Source of the DNA: Owenia fusiformis
Lineage: Eukaryota; Annelida; Polychaeta; Sabellida; Oweniidae
Length of the DNA: 64,000 bases
Direction: 5' to 3'
Assembly (NCBI GenBank): GCA_903813345.2
Contig: CAIIXF020000007.1
Location: forward strand, 23,549,564-23,613,563
Below, in pieces: positions 11,003 through 23,800 of this stretch. The first letter of the stretch is position 1, and the number at the start of each line of letters is the position of its first letter. The notes below the pieces were generated by a model. The model worked only from the letters and a program-made list of their open reading frames with translations. It ran no database searches and had not been told where the DNA came from. The position numbers were made by a program, and so were the translations under genes.

Positions 11003-14000
11003 ATGATGAAGTTTGTCGTCCTATCCATCTGTTTGGCTCTTGCCCTCGGGGCACCAATTGTAGAGGTACATGTTTCCATTAATAAAAATCATGTTAAGTT
11101 GGTAACTTTAGCTTAAAGTTCGAACTCTGGACTAATCAAATTGCAATTCGAAATGTATGAGTTCTGAACGAAATATCTTTTACAATAGCCTTCATTCGAG
11201 CTCTACACGAAAAAAATTTCCATACTAGCAGTTAAAAACTGGATTGATTGTCAATATATTCAAGGGTTGAGAAATATAGAAAACATTAGGGCAACTAAGA
11301 CTGATTTCATCGATAACATATCTAAATATAAGATCTCAAATGGATATTTAAAAGGACTGTATTGTTAAATCTTGTAGAAGGAGGAGACTGTTGAACCAGA
11401 ACTTACCATCGAACAGTTGATGGATGAGCTTGTAAAAGCAAGGGAAGAATACTACAAAGCCATTGAGGCTGAGGCCAACACTCAGTTCGGGAACTTCCCA
11501 GAGGAACTCCAAACTAAAATGATTGAAGCTAAGTCCAACCTTGAAAAGGTAATAATTGTCCAGGTTTTGTTCTTCACTTGGTCGGAACATTACTTCATTG
11601 CAGAATTGTACATGTTGTATGCTGATATTTGACTCATTTAGGAATAACCCACTCTATAATTTAAGATTGTAATTCACCCATTAGCTTCAACTTTATTTCC
11701 GATGATTCTAAATTGCACCCGCGTAATTAATAACGTCTAACCTACAGTATTTGGGTTAATACTAATTAATGCAAACAATTGTATTTCAGGTTGTGGCCGA
11801 AGTCGGTAAAGTTGCAGAGGAGATCGAGACTGCTCGTGTTGAGTTCCAAAATGAAGTGATTCGTGGTGTAGAGGAGCAATTCAATGAGCTACCAGACGTC
11901 GTGCAGAACGTTCTCGTTAGCTACAAAAACCTATATGAAGCCGTCCTTATTGAGATCGTTGGTGAGGAGGAGGAAGAAAAACAGGTAATTCCGTAATCAC
12001 GATTGTTATGGTAAAAGCATTCTATTAGGGTTTCAAAACGTCTAGTTCATTACGTTGAAATTGAACATTTTAAAATTGGTGTCTTTTGGATTTCATTACA
12101 CATGTTAAAATCTGGGCCCAAGTTGCCACGTGTAGTCGAGATATACTTATAACATTAACAAAACCGTTAATCTGCCCAGCGGATAAATACATGTAAATGG
12201 ATTGTAAAACGGTCTGAACCTGTGTTGAACTAAGACAATCACAAATCCCAAACATCAAAAAATAAATCAACAGTCAACAAATAATAAAAAGGAGGACGGA
12301 AAGTATTTGTGTCGAAACGCAACATATTGATGCAACAAAAATTGAAAAAGCAGGGGTGGAAGGGCTTGAAAATCAAGACGTTTCAGAAAAATGTGGTTGG
12401 GTTGTTTGCATCTTCCTTGTCTCAAAGTCGAAATTATTTTATCATCTCTATGAGTGCTTTTCCTTTAGATTATGCATTGGCATAACATATGCACCTGTTC
12501 AAATCCTCAGAAAATAGCCAAAATCCAACATATGACTGTCCGAAATCTGTTTAAACTTTTGATAAATAAACTTTACATTAGGAGGATGAAGAGGCTGATA
12601 TGGAAGAGCTGGTGAAAGAATTGGAGAATGCCCGTGCTGAATACAGAAAGGCCGCTGAAGAGGAGGCTCGCAAACAGTTCGATGAGCTACCAGAGGAAAT
12701 GCAAGCATTGGTCAGAGAATTGACAACCGAGTACGAAAAGGTAGTAGTTCATCATAAGTTAATTAACTATGTTTACACAATAAAACAACATCCAACAGTA
12801 ATAGATGTTAAACATGATTACTTGAATGTTTAGACATCAATGTAATCTGAGGTTATCGTTGAACATATGTAGATTAAAGATGAGAGAAAGAAGACCAAGG
12901 AAGAGTTGAAGAAGTTCCGTGATGACGCTGACGAAGAACTATTGAAACAAGTTGAGGCCATGTTCGATGAGCTTCCCGAGGTTATGCAAGACTACCTTCT
13001 CGCATATAAAGATGCCTATGAAAGTGTACTCAGAGAACTGATCCTTGAGCTTAATGAGGAGACGCAGCAGCAGGTAAATTCTTAAAATACAATCACAGAA
13101 GAAGAGAACTGGAAAATCGGGAGACTGTGGTTTATGAATGAATACAGGATCGCCTCAATTTGAAGCCTTGCATCGGATTGTGTTGATTGACCTCACAATA
13201 TTTAGTGTATATTTTAATGTAAGACACAATATAAGCACGTATAAATAAATGACATCTTTCAAGCAGGGTATCAACTAATGTGGCCTTCACTTAGTAGAAT
13301 ATCCATGTGAATCTTATAAGACTAAAAATAGAGAGGTTCTCGTCAATTGATGTAGCTTATTTGTGGATTGTGAACCGTCTCTAACATAAACATACTTCTT
13401 TACCATACACTTTTCAGGAGGATGAGTTAGAGGAGAAAGAAGAAGAGAAAGAGATTACAGATGAAGAGTTTGTAGAAGAGATTGAGAAAGCCCGTGTTGC
13501 TATGATGGAGGCCATGAAAGATTCACTGAATGAGATGTTTGATGAGTTACCAGAGTCTCTTCAGGATTTCATCATTGCAGGAACAAAGCTTTACAAAGAG
13601 GTAGGCTAATAGAATTATATTTATCAGTTTATAGGCTGATTTAGTCTGGACTACAACAACAGTCATTGAAGTCAAACTAATTTATTCTTCAACATACTGA
13701 ATAAAGAATTAAGCATGGCCCAAATATATACTTAAAATCATGTAGGCCTGGTTCTAAGTATCAGATAGCTCCTAAATACTGGGGAGGGGACGTTGAGCAC
13801 TTTTTTCAGGCTGAATCAATTTGGGATGATGGGGGTTTTGGTCCTTGAGAACATTTGATCTTTTCAAAGCTGATTTTCAGAAATCAAACTTTGAATAGCT
13901 TGCATAAATATAAGATATTCTACAATATCTATTCAGTTCGAGGAAGAAAAGAAGGCAGCCAAGGCTGAACTGAAGAAAGTCCAAAATGAACTGGAGGAAG

Positions 14001-16016
14001 AGCTGGTTGTTGAAGTGAACAAGAAGTTTGACGAACTCCCTGAAGTTGTACAGAACGTTCTTATTGCGGAGAAAGCTCTCTATGAGGCTGTTGTTGCTGA
14101 AGTTCTGGGAGAGGAATCCCTTGAGCCAGTGGTGAGTATCTCATTGAGGTAAATGAATATAATGAGGGGTTGAGGGGTGTATTTATTTGCTTTGTAAGAC
14201 ACATCCTAGCTTTGGCCGGAATGCGTAGCATCATGTATCTTTCATAAATCAGGGATTTTTCTTGGTACAAATAGTTTACTTGATGTGCAATCAAAAGTTT
14301 TTTACCTATTGTATAAATCAACGACGACTTGAGATTTCAGCTAAAATATTTTTCCATCAAGGCATGCCATTGAATGGAATTCAATTCAAAAATGCATGTT
14401 TTAAAGTAAAAAAAAACATAAAATATAATTATTTTTAAGCATTTTAAAGCAGGGTATTAGTAATGTGAATACTTTTGGGTGCACATCGTTCGAGCAAGGT
14501 ACCAAATACCATTTAACGTTAGCACTGATTTAAAGAATGCGAACTTGAAACTAGTAAAAGTATAGCGCTGTGGTCTTCTGTGGGTTATTCCGATCTTGGT
14601 GTCCATTATTGCTCGATTGACTATAGATGTCCCCATATAAGCCAACTAATCCCTGGGGTCATAATATTACCCCGTTCACAAAGTTCCCATAAACAAGTGT
14701 AGCTATTATCGTAGGATCTGTAAAATGAAGCCTTCTGATTGATCAATTCTTGTGCTGTACCAATCTGTATTGCTACTGAGATTGATCATCTCCGTCGCAA
14801 TACAGAAAATATTGGTACGGAAGGGACACGATAAAAACTTTATAGAATGATTTGAAGTGCAATACATGATATTCTGTATTGGCACTCGACTTCGTCTCGT
14901 TCCAACACGGAATTTCTCGAGCAGAATATATCCTGTATTGCACTTCAAATCATTCAATAACTTATAATATGTGTAACCTATCTAATTTAATGTGCACTTT
15001 TCAGGAATATGAGGCTGAGGAGAAAGAAGAAGAGAAGGAGATTACAGATGAAGAGTTTGTAGAAGAGATTGAGAAAGCCCGTGTTGCTATGATGGAGGCC
15101 ATGAAAGATTCACTGAATGAGATGTTTGATGAGTTACCAGAGTCTCTTCAGGATTTCATTGTCGCAGGAACAAAGCTTTACAAAGAGGTACCTGAATTGT
15201 ATTTGTATATGAATGTTAAAAACCTCAAAGTCAAATCACTAAATCAGGACTACAACAATCCTTTGATGGCAAAGTTATTTATTCAACATTATACGATAAG
15301 GAGTTCGAGAAATGTACTGTGGTCTTGCAGTTCTAATTGTTCATAAATACTGGGGAGGGAGGGGGTGTTTCTAAAAGCATGTCACTTACATGTAAGGCAT
15401 ATATTCTACAATATATTTCAGTTCGAGGAAGAGAAGAAGGCAGCCAAGGTTGAACTGAAGAAACTCCAAAATGAACTGGAGGAAGAGCTGGTTGTTGAAG
15501 TGAACAAAATGTTTGATGAACTCCCTGAGGTTGTACAGAATGTTCTTATGGCAGAGAAAGCTCTATATGAGGCTGTTGTTGCTGAAGTTCTGGGAGAACA
15601 ATCCCTTGAGCCAGTAGTGAGTATATCTCTCTGAGATTAATTAGTATAATGAGGGGTAAAATGAAGCAGTGAATATTTATACAAGCTTTGTTTGAGTCAT
15701 CCTAGCTCATCCAACATGTCTAAAGACTGCCTTTGCATCAAGTTCAATACAGAAATACAAGCTAGTTCAATGTTTTCCAAATAAGCATGTCCTATCAATT
15801 TGTTTAACTGCTGGTTCCGCACCACATGTGAATAATATCCACACTATCTGACGATATGAAATGAATACTACCTGTACTTCTGTGAGATTAATTTATATGC
15901 ATGATAGTGTCAATTTTCAAGGATGTTATGAATTTTCTGTGTCAACCTGTATTTAGGAAAAACTGCAAGATTGGTGAATAAAAATCTTTATACTTCTTTA
16001 TTTTCAGCTTTATTAA
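11003..16016 (+). CDS. Secreted acidic helical repeat protein, eight ~60-residue modules (unrecognised family)
   Basis: Coding exons: 11003-11065, 11378-11548, 11790-11984, 12582-12740, 12873-13073, 13418-13600, 13937-14131, 15005-15187, 15422-15616 and 16008-16016 (Leu-Tyr-stop). All junctions are phase 0; the total is 517 residues. Exon 1 encodes a classic signal peptide (MMKFVVLSICLALALGAP; a second Met two codons in is equally possible). Each of the next eight exons encodes one charged, predicted-helical module centred on F(D/N)ELPE..Q. Modules alternate: type A exons (57, 53, 61, 61 codons) end in (Y/L)(E/K)(K/E), and type B exons (65, 67, 65, 65) end in acidic linkers. This makes four A-B pairs of about 120 residues. 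I see no cysteine or tryptophan after the signal peptide, and the mature chain is rich in Glu and Lys. I do not recognise the family; binding, structural or matrix roles are all possible. Confidence 0.8.
13418..15616 (+). repeat. Recent tandem duplication of an A-B exon pair with its introns
   Basis: Exons 13418-13600 and 15005-15187 encode proteins differing at 3 of 61 residues. Exons 13937-14131 and 15422-15616 differ at 5 of 65. Intron sequence is shared too: AATACTGGGGAGGG occurs in both A-to-B introns, and GTGAGTAT...ATAATGAGGGGT follows both B exons. The unit is about 1.5 kb. The middle intron (14132-15004) later gained extra sequence, including a fold-back element. Confidence 0.85.
14837..14966. 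mobile_element. Fold-back (palindromic) repeat in an intron
   Basis: ATGATTTGAAGTGCAATACA near 14846 is mirrored by TGTATTGCACTTCAAATCAT near 14934, around a core TGGCACTCGACTTCGTCTCG. Just upstream, GTACCAATCTGTATTG and CAATACAGAAAATATTGGTAC (about 14757-14817) form another inverted pair, so the full MITE may start earlier, near 14700. It is present only in one of the two duplicated intron copies, so it inserted after the exon-pair duplication. Confidence 0.6.
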
Positions 16017-16072
16017 CATGGACTACGTAGTATATTCACAATTGAGAAATATTTTGTACATCTGAATCACTA

Positions 16073-16078
16073 AATAAA
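16073..16078 (+). terminator. Poly(A) signal of the secreted repeat-protein gene
   Basis: AATAAA 57 bases after the TAA stop at 16014-16016. About 50 bases further on, TTTATT on the + strand gives a minus-strand AATAAA facing it, which could end the longest PK transcript. The two genes are therefore convergent and close. Confidence 0.5.
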
Positions 16079-17017
16079 AATCACACAACTGGAAATATGA
16101 TTTCTTTGTTGTATAATAAATATTTATTTCACAGACTTGGTACAATAAAAATATCACAGGAAGTAAATTGAAAAGCACAATTACTCTGAATATAGATTAT
16201 GTAAAAACAAAATATTGATCTGACTCTAACATCGACTCTAAGTTCATCAAGCTCCAAAGTGCCTCAGATATTGCAACAGAAAATAGATAAAAAATTATAA
16301 TAAAAAGAGCCATGGACTGTGAATTCCTCTTGTGTGAAATCCTCACTTAAAATGTAGTCCCTCCTCAAACATAAATAAACATTATCAAATAACATATATA
16401 TAAAACCATCTACTAATATTTAAAGAATATATTAAAGTAGCAAACAGTAAAAGTGTTCTCGGATCATCCACTGTGAATGTAAGGACAATATTCTATAGTT
16501 ATCAAATCGCTATGTGTATATACCAGATAGCGTTGATAATATAAGTTCACCTCAGAATACATATTTTGAAAATACTTTAAAGAGATGTTTAGGTAAAACT
16601 TTTGAGTCATTTTATAAACTTTTTATGCAACTTTTACACATTCAGAATTTTGAAAAATTTGGTTTGAGTGTGAAACCGAAAGTTGAGCTCTTACAAAGCT
16701 CCAAATGTGGACTGACAGGGCAATGATAAGAGAGACAACTGGAAAATACCAAAAATATATCAAAATCTAAAATATATTCATCCAGCAGTCTAAAAATCAG
16801 TCTCTAAAACATTTCAACATATGAAGACGAATATTAAGAAATATATAAATATTATTTTCAATATTTTTTCGTACAAATTTTCTGGCACATTTTCTAAAAG
16901 CCTCTATAAGTAACAGCATACGATTCCATTAAAGTGAGAATTTCAATTAATTTCAACATTTCATAGGAAAGGCTTAATTTATCTTAGCATCTCTTTAAAG
17001 CATTGGCATATAAGTTT
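16079..17017. other. Convergent intergenic interval / possible PK 3' UTR
   Basis: No coding exon seen. AT-rich. Minus-strand AATAAA motifs near 16130 could end a long PK exon-C transcript that would then almost meet the + strand gene ending near 16090. The open frame at 16514-16726 has no recognisable product. Confidence 0.5.
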
Positions 17018-17633
17018 AAAGTAATATTCCTTGCCAGATCTTTTCTCTTTTGATATGGTAGCTATGATCATATATATTCTTTTCATTCAAAGAAAAACAT
17101 GGAAATGTTTCGATGTGGTAAATATCGATCATTTAAAAATGTACTGTTAATTTCAAGAAGGCTGCCATCTTAAGATTTCAGACAGGAAGTGATGTCATAG
17201 ACTCTCAAATTTGCATACAGTATTAGGATATGGAGGAATTGAGAATGACAAAACTAGCATGCTGATTTTAATTTTGTCTTTGATTTAATTTTTTAGATCT
17301 CTTCTTAGTTGTTGGTTGTTAATTCTTAGTTGGCAAGCCCATCAGATATTTTTGCAGATTCAGTAGTACTAAGGAACACTTGGCAAGAAGTTATATTGTG
17401 CTACTTTCCTTTTATAAAAAAATAATTTTATAAAAATTGAGAGTTGGTGACATCACTTCCTGTGTGAAATTTCAAAATATGGCTGCCCACTGCAAATGAG
17501 CTCTACATTTTCAAATGATTAATATTGACCGTATCAAAACATTTCCCAAGTTTTGCATTGCATATGGAAGGGATATTTATGGTGACAGCTACCATATCAG
17601 GAGAAAAATGGTCTGGCAAGGAATGTAGCTTTA
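17018..17633. repeat. Long inverted repeat (~190-bp arms) in the presumptive 3' UTR of PK terminal exon C
   Basis: The left arm, about 17018-17205 (TTCCTTGCCAGATC, GATATGGTAGCT, ACAGGAAGTGATGTCA), returns reverse-complemented at about 17445-17633 (TGACATCACTTCCTGT, AGCTACCATATCAGG, TGGTCTGGCAAGGAA). Arms are diverged but align over most of their length around a ~240-bp loop. The right arm starts about ten bases beyond the stop codon of the minus-strand exon 17869-17643. A transcript ending there would contain the whole hairpin. It is probably an old fold-back transposon. Confidence 0.75.
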
Positions 17634-17642
17634 ATGTTTTAC

Positions 17643-17869
17643 TTAATCGCTATAGTCAGCCAATTGGAGACCCCCAATAGAAGGTATTGTGTTATTCTCA
17701 TCAGGGACCTGCACTATACGACATGTGTTTGTAGACCCTGACCCTGCCTTCCATCCTGTCACAAGGACAACACTGTCCCCAGGGTGAGCAAACTGACGGT
17801 CCCGGCATAGTATGATGGTCGAATTGATCCTTTTGTCAACGTCATCTGTCCATTCTGATTGTTTCGCTT
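17643..17869 (-). CDS. PK: PK alternative terminal exon C (most distal)
   Basis: Acceptor TTTTTCAG, phase 1 completion, 75 codons in all plus TAA (17645-17643). Encodes [20 protein letters not shown] and [20 protein letters not shown], with a divergent tail ending ADYSD. Activator Trp and Arg are kept and the loop GSGSTNT is closest to human GSGFTNT except for the Phe. A long inverted repeat follows the stop directly. Reaching it from the core means skipping about 29 kb and four other terminal exons. Confidence 0.87.
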
Positions 17870-20800
17870 CTGAAAAAGAGATGAATTTGTAAACTTGATA
17901 AATTTTAAAATGAATCATACTACTATTCATTTTCTTATACAATAGTACATGAAATAGATAAATAAAAATAATAGTTAGTAATATTATCTTATCATAATGG
18001 AAATGCTGACACGTAACTCGACCGCGAGTTCCTCAAATTACTTTATTAAAATAATACTTATTTATCATAAATGTATATACCGGTAATACATTATCAAATG
18101 TAATTTGACATGTAACTGAAAAGTATATCATTATTCTAAAATTCAACATCAACTGTTAAGGAGCAAAGCAATCATATTTTATATGATACATATAGTATTT
18201 TATATAATATTTATATAAAATGTAAACTATAATGAAAAGCCACTTTACCTTATTTAATTATCTTATGTTAAACAACATTATTGCCCTTAAATAAACTGAA
18301 AATAAAACACAAAAGGCTCATATTGTACAGGAGACTTTCACATGGCCTGGGTATTATAAAGAATAAACTAATCTCCATTGGGTGTCCATAGGCTTAAGAA
18401 GAGTATGATGCCACATACTGTCCAATAATAGGCTAGGGAGGAATGCTAGGGAGGATCCAGTTTTCACATTAGGTCACCTAAGGATATGGTATCTTCACTT
18501 GACTGACCCACATTAGGTGAATATCATGATTATCCTGCAAAATGTCAACTATTCATTTACATGATTGCACTCGGGAAATACTAGTAGTCAAAAAAACTTA
18601 ATATTGGATATTTAGATGACAATGTATTTATTTCTAATTTATGTCATTCATGTTCCAATGACAATGCATGAAATATTCTACTACTAATACATCAATGATT
18701 TAGTACATACAATGTATTACAAAAATGCACAAACAGTAAATCAATCAAACATTTTTTAACTAGAAAATCTGGAGGTTGATGTGATAAATAAAATGGATAA
18801 GGGATTAGAATGACAAGATGTCACCAAGTAGCAAATAATTGCAAGTGGTAACAACAGTGTAACGATTTGTTACAGACACTGAATCATGAATGCTGATGCA
18901 GAACACGGACCTCTGCCAGATACCTCTTCTAGGTGTCTAGGCTCAATGTATATACTTATTTATTCATTGAGCCTCCTACCAATAGGCGCTGGATCTGGCT
19001 CCAGATCTGTGATGCAGAATGCAAAATTTTTTCAAAATTCCAAAATTCAAGATTTATTACCCTCATAATTCTTTACAAAAACTAAGAGTGGTTTTAATTG
19101 AAGCATCCAATTGCTTTAATGCTGAGGAGTATGACTGTATTTATTTACTAGAATAGCTTCTACGATATAAATAAAATATACAAATTATGCACCATTTATA
19201 AGATATACAATAATGACATGATAGATAACTCCAGTGCAGAGGTATCATGTTAAGATTTTTTTCCATATTCTGTAAAGTGAGTTCATTTGGTACTATTAAT
19301 TTGGCAGATTCAAAATGTTTTTCAAAATATTGACACCTTTTTGGAAATTCGGGATGTGAAATGTTCTCTGATATGATCTTTGTGTTCACATTTTGTGACA
19401 AATAGAGAGTCGGTATCTTAGCTAATCTGATCTAAATTAACATTGTTGTGAACCACAATTGATTTTTTCGTACTGATGAATTGCCAAATTAAAGGGAGTA
19501 CCAAACAAGCCCAGATTACAGTATCAAAACTGGATGCATCATGTACAGTGACAATTCTATTTCCAAATAAAAAGAAAACAATCCTGATATAACTTCTATT
19601 ATAGAAACCTAACTACTAGGCAATAAACTACTATAAACATGAAAAATATACAGTATGATGTACTTGGTACTATTCATTGAATTAATAAAAAATAAAGCAA
19701 GTTTACAAAAACAAATGCAAAAATACATATATTTATGTAATAAATAAAAATAACATAGATTTATATAGTGAGTAAATGTACAATAATGTAATGTTAGATA
19801 ACTATAGATATATAGTTGTAACTATAGATATCATGACTAAACAGTAACTTTTGTAAGTCCCTGAAGATGTAAAGACAACAATGAATCATCCCAGTTGAAG
19901 GGCAGATCATTCTAAGGGGACCAAACTTTTTTTTGGGGCCACTGTCTGGTATTTTCAAATTCCAAAGCTTTAGAAAAAATGGCACTTTAATGAAAGGAAC
20001 ACTTATTTTAGAAAAAGAAATATTTTGGTTATCGGTGAAAAGGTTTTGTCCCCCTTCTAGATCCAATTGCAAGCACCTTGGTGATTTCCCAATAATTCCT
20101 CCACTGTGTTCTTGCTGTTACGGCACCTCTTGTCAAAACTAGAACTACTTTGACTTAAACTACCTTATTGTGTCTTGAATCACTTGGATCAACTCTCTAG
20201 GCTACATCCCCCCCCCCCCTTTGTCTACCTCAGTTACACAATGGGATAACTGACCAAGAGTCGAGAGGGGAGCAGTGACTTGATGTCAGATGTGGCCAGA
20301 TGAAAGTACATGTATGTTCTAATAAATGATAAATCTTACATTAAACGGAGGATTGAAAAATCTTTTAATTATAATTGTTAAACTTTTTATTTTAGATCTT
20401 AATAATTTATCTCAGAATATTCTGAATATAAAAAATGTATATATCATTCTGTATGTTAAACATTGTAGATATACATGTAGACTGCATAGGATATATGTGT
20501 GCGTTTAACGATATAATGAGTATATTTTTGATATATAACACTAAAGAGGTAAAGATTGATATCTAATATTCTGCACAGAGATTCAATGAAATGCATGTCC
20601 CGTTAAAATTAAGAGGGGAAAAACTCCAGTGTTCAAATAAGAGAAATGTCTATAATGTAAATGTGTATTGAGAAGACATATCCTGATTGGTCAAGTCAAC
20701 AGACAAATGACATCATTCACGAGCAGTTACAAAATTTTCTAAAATCACTTTGAATAATATTGGGTAACTTCCGGCATGTTAACAAATATCATAGGTTTTT

Positions 20801-23800
20801 ATTTCACATCAAGATAAAGAAATATGTAAGGAATATGTTAATATCGATTAAAATACCTCAACAGCGTGTGATATTTCAAAACTAGAAGGTAAACATTCTG
20901 ACAAATGAAAGTGGCAAGCAAGTGACGTAACTATGTCTGTTATCTCTAAGTTCTGGGGTTTTCCCTCCTCTTGGTACAATAGATGGGATGTTCTTGATCA
21001 TGTTCTTGATCAGTCTTTGGTAGAAATATTTATTTTAAAGATTACGTATATCCTGGCTACAATAATTTGAAAAGGATCTGTGACAGGCCTCTTTAAATAT
21101 AAGATTTCTCATCACTTGTTCTCAAGATAACAGATCTCTCGAGATTTCTCAAGCTGACAGGCCACAACATGACTGCAAGATGACAGGCCTCTCAAGCTTT
21201 ATTCTAGATAAGACAGATTTCATACTTAATCTAATAGCTCATTTTTAGAATCAGAGTAGAACATGACATTGGGCACTTTATCTGAGTTTGTGGTCACTTC
21301 ATCTAACTTGATGTGATCTTCGCCCTTTGGTACAACAAAGACACGCAATGTGTTTGTATGGCCAGTTCCAGCCGTCCATCCAGTTACGACAACTACTTTG
21401 TCTCCAGTTTTCAGGAATTTCCGTTTTTTACAATATTCAATGGTTGAGGTGAGTCGTTTGTCCATATCTGCTGTCCACTCATCCTCTCTGGGGGCTGAAA
21501 ACATGCATCAAGAGATTAAATCAACATGTTCTGAATGCATCGTGAATTAACATGTTCTGGATGCATCGTGAATTAACATGTTCTGGATGCATCATGAATC
21601 AACATGTTCTGGATGCATTGTGAATTAACATGTTCTGAATGCATCGTGAATTAACATGTTCTGGATGCATCATGAATCAACATGTTCTGGATGCATTGTG
21701 AATTAACATGTTCTGGATGCATCGCGAATTAACATGTTCTGGATGCATCGTGAATTAACATGTTCTGGATGCATCGTGAATTAACATGTTCTGGATGCAT
21801 CATGAATTAACATGTTCTGGATGCATCGTGAATTAACATGTTCTGGATGCATCGTGAATTAACATGTTCTGGATGTGTCATGAATTAACATGTCCTGGAT
21901 GTGGGCCTAGAGTGACTCAAGTTCTGCATCACTTTGGGGCGAGTGTTACTTTAGCAGGAAATGTTCACTTCTCATGCTAATAGTTGGTAAATTGGGAGGA
22001 TGAATATAAAAATAGAGATAAAACATGTAAAACAAATAAAAATAGGTATTAGAAAGAAAAGTATGATACAAGGGTTTGAACTGGAAAATTATTCTCTTAT
22101 ATTACTTATTTAAAGGATAACAATATATTTCAATAAAGCATACATACATGTATTAATTATAGACATAAAAGTAAGTTTTGAAACATTACCCATAAGTTGA
22201 CAAAAGTTCACAACCAAATAAGTTATATAACAATCACATTTTGTTACAGGTGACACCTCCCCCCAGAAACACCAGTCACAAAAAACTACTTAGTGTTCCA
22301 AAAACTGATCACTTTTATCCTTTATTGATTTTTCAGAATAAAATCTGAAAGTAGAAGTTCTGCCATATTTTATGTTTTTATGTTCATGTCTTAAATTTAT
22401 AAGACAAGATCCAGCATTGTGAAACAATAATAGGGAACATGTAAATATACATCATGATAAACCATGTCATCTCATTTCTTCTCAGCCCTGAGATGCCATG
22501 ATATAATGAGCTTGATTTGGCGATCCAGGAGAGCCCAAAATTGAGGATTTTTGAGATCTTTCATCCCAGCTCATATTTCATCTAATTGGGGTAATAAAAC
22601 TAGTGAACCTGTGCCTGTGCAGGTGCCTGTGCTAATATCTATCTACTGTTAAATACAATGCCTATTTTGTAATCTATTGACATTAACTCTTTTGACCGGT
22701 AATTAGCAAATTTGCTACATTACTAGGATCGGTAATTAATTTCCTGAAAATTGGCTAATTTTGACCTTTATATTCAAACAGTCATAACTTTTTAACTAGC
22801 GATCAAATGTTGATGAAATTTTTAGTACATGCTGTTATTATATTATTCTACCATTTCAAACCATCAAAACACACATATTCCAGCGTATAGACTAGCAATA
22901 ACATCATTGATCATGATATCAATGAGAAAAATAAAATAATATTCCATATAATAATAAAATAATACCATCCAAAAATCCAAATTAAATCATCATTTTCACC
23001 TCGTTTCATCAAGTATCATTTTCACTGTCCAAATCATTGAATATTTGATCAAAATTGTCTTCAGTAGCCCTAATACATAATTAGAGTTCGAGCTCTAGCA
23101 GCAGCCATTTTAAATCCCTTATTCTTTATTTCAAATAATATTGGAGAAACATTGGTTTATTTTATGAAAAAGTCACGAAATATCATTAACTTCCTGTTTA
23201 TGTTTATGTTTCGTCCTGTTAAAACATAATCGACATGGTCAGACATAGCCTGACATCTATAAATACAACGAAAAACTTATCAGCATCGTACGCGTATAAA
23301 AGTCGACTATAGTCGATGTCCCGCAGTTAAAGATAGGATGAATTAGTCGACTTCCCGGTCAAAAGAGTAAGGTAAATGATTACATAATAGCTATCACACT
23401 TAATGACAGTTGTAACTCTTCAATCAGATGTGCTCAGATCACAGAATGTGCCTCATAATATCAGAGCATGTTTCAGGTGAAACAGAAAGATGCTATGAGT
23501 ATTAGAATGATGTAAATGGGTCAGTTGGGGTCATGTGTTAATTAGGTAGCCCACTTCAGTTAGGTCAGTGAAAGAATGGAAAAACCAATGCACGAAAATT
23601 ATGAACAGTCACTGTGATTAACAAAATTCTTTTGCAATAAGTAATCTGTTATTGGGAGCAAAATTTAAAAAACATAATTATACCAAGTAAAAAAGCAATA
23701 AACTGATCAATGTGATATTTTCTGATATAGTTTCTGATATTACATTAATATGTAAGGAGTGACCAATAACATTGAAATGCTGTCAAACATTGAATGGATT

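Noticed and set aside
21523-21905. CRISPR-like array
   Set aside because: The 26-bp units are contiguous with no unique spacers, in an animal intron; it is a minisatellite.
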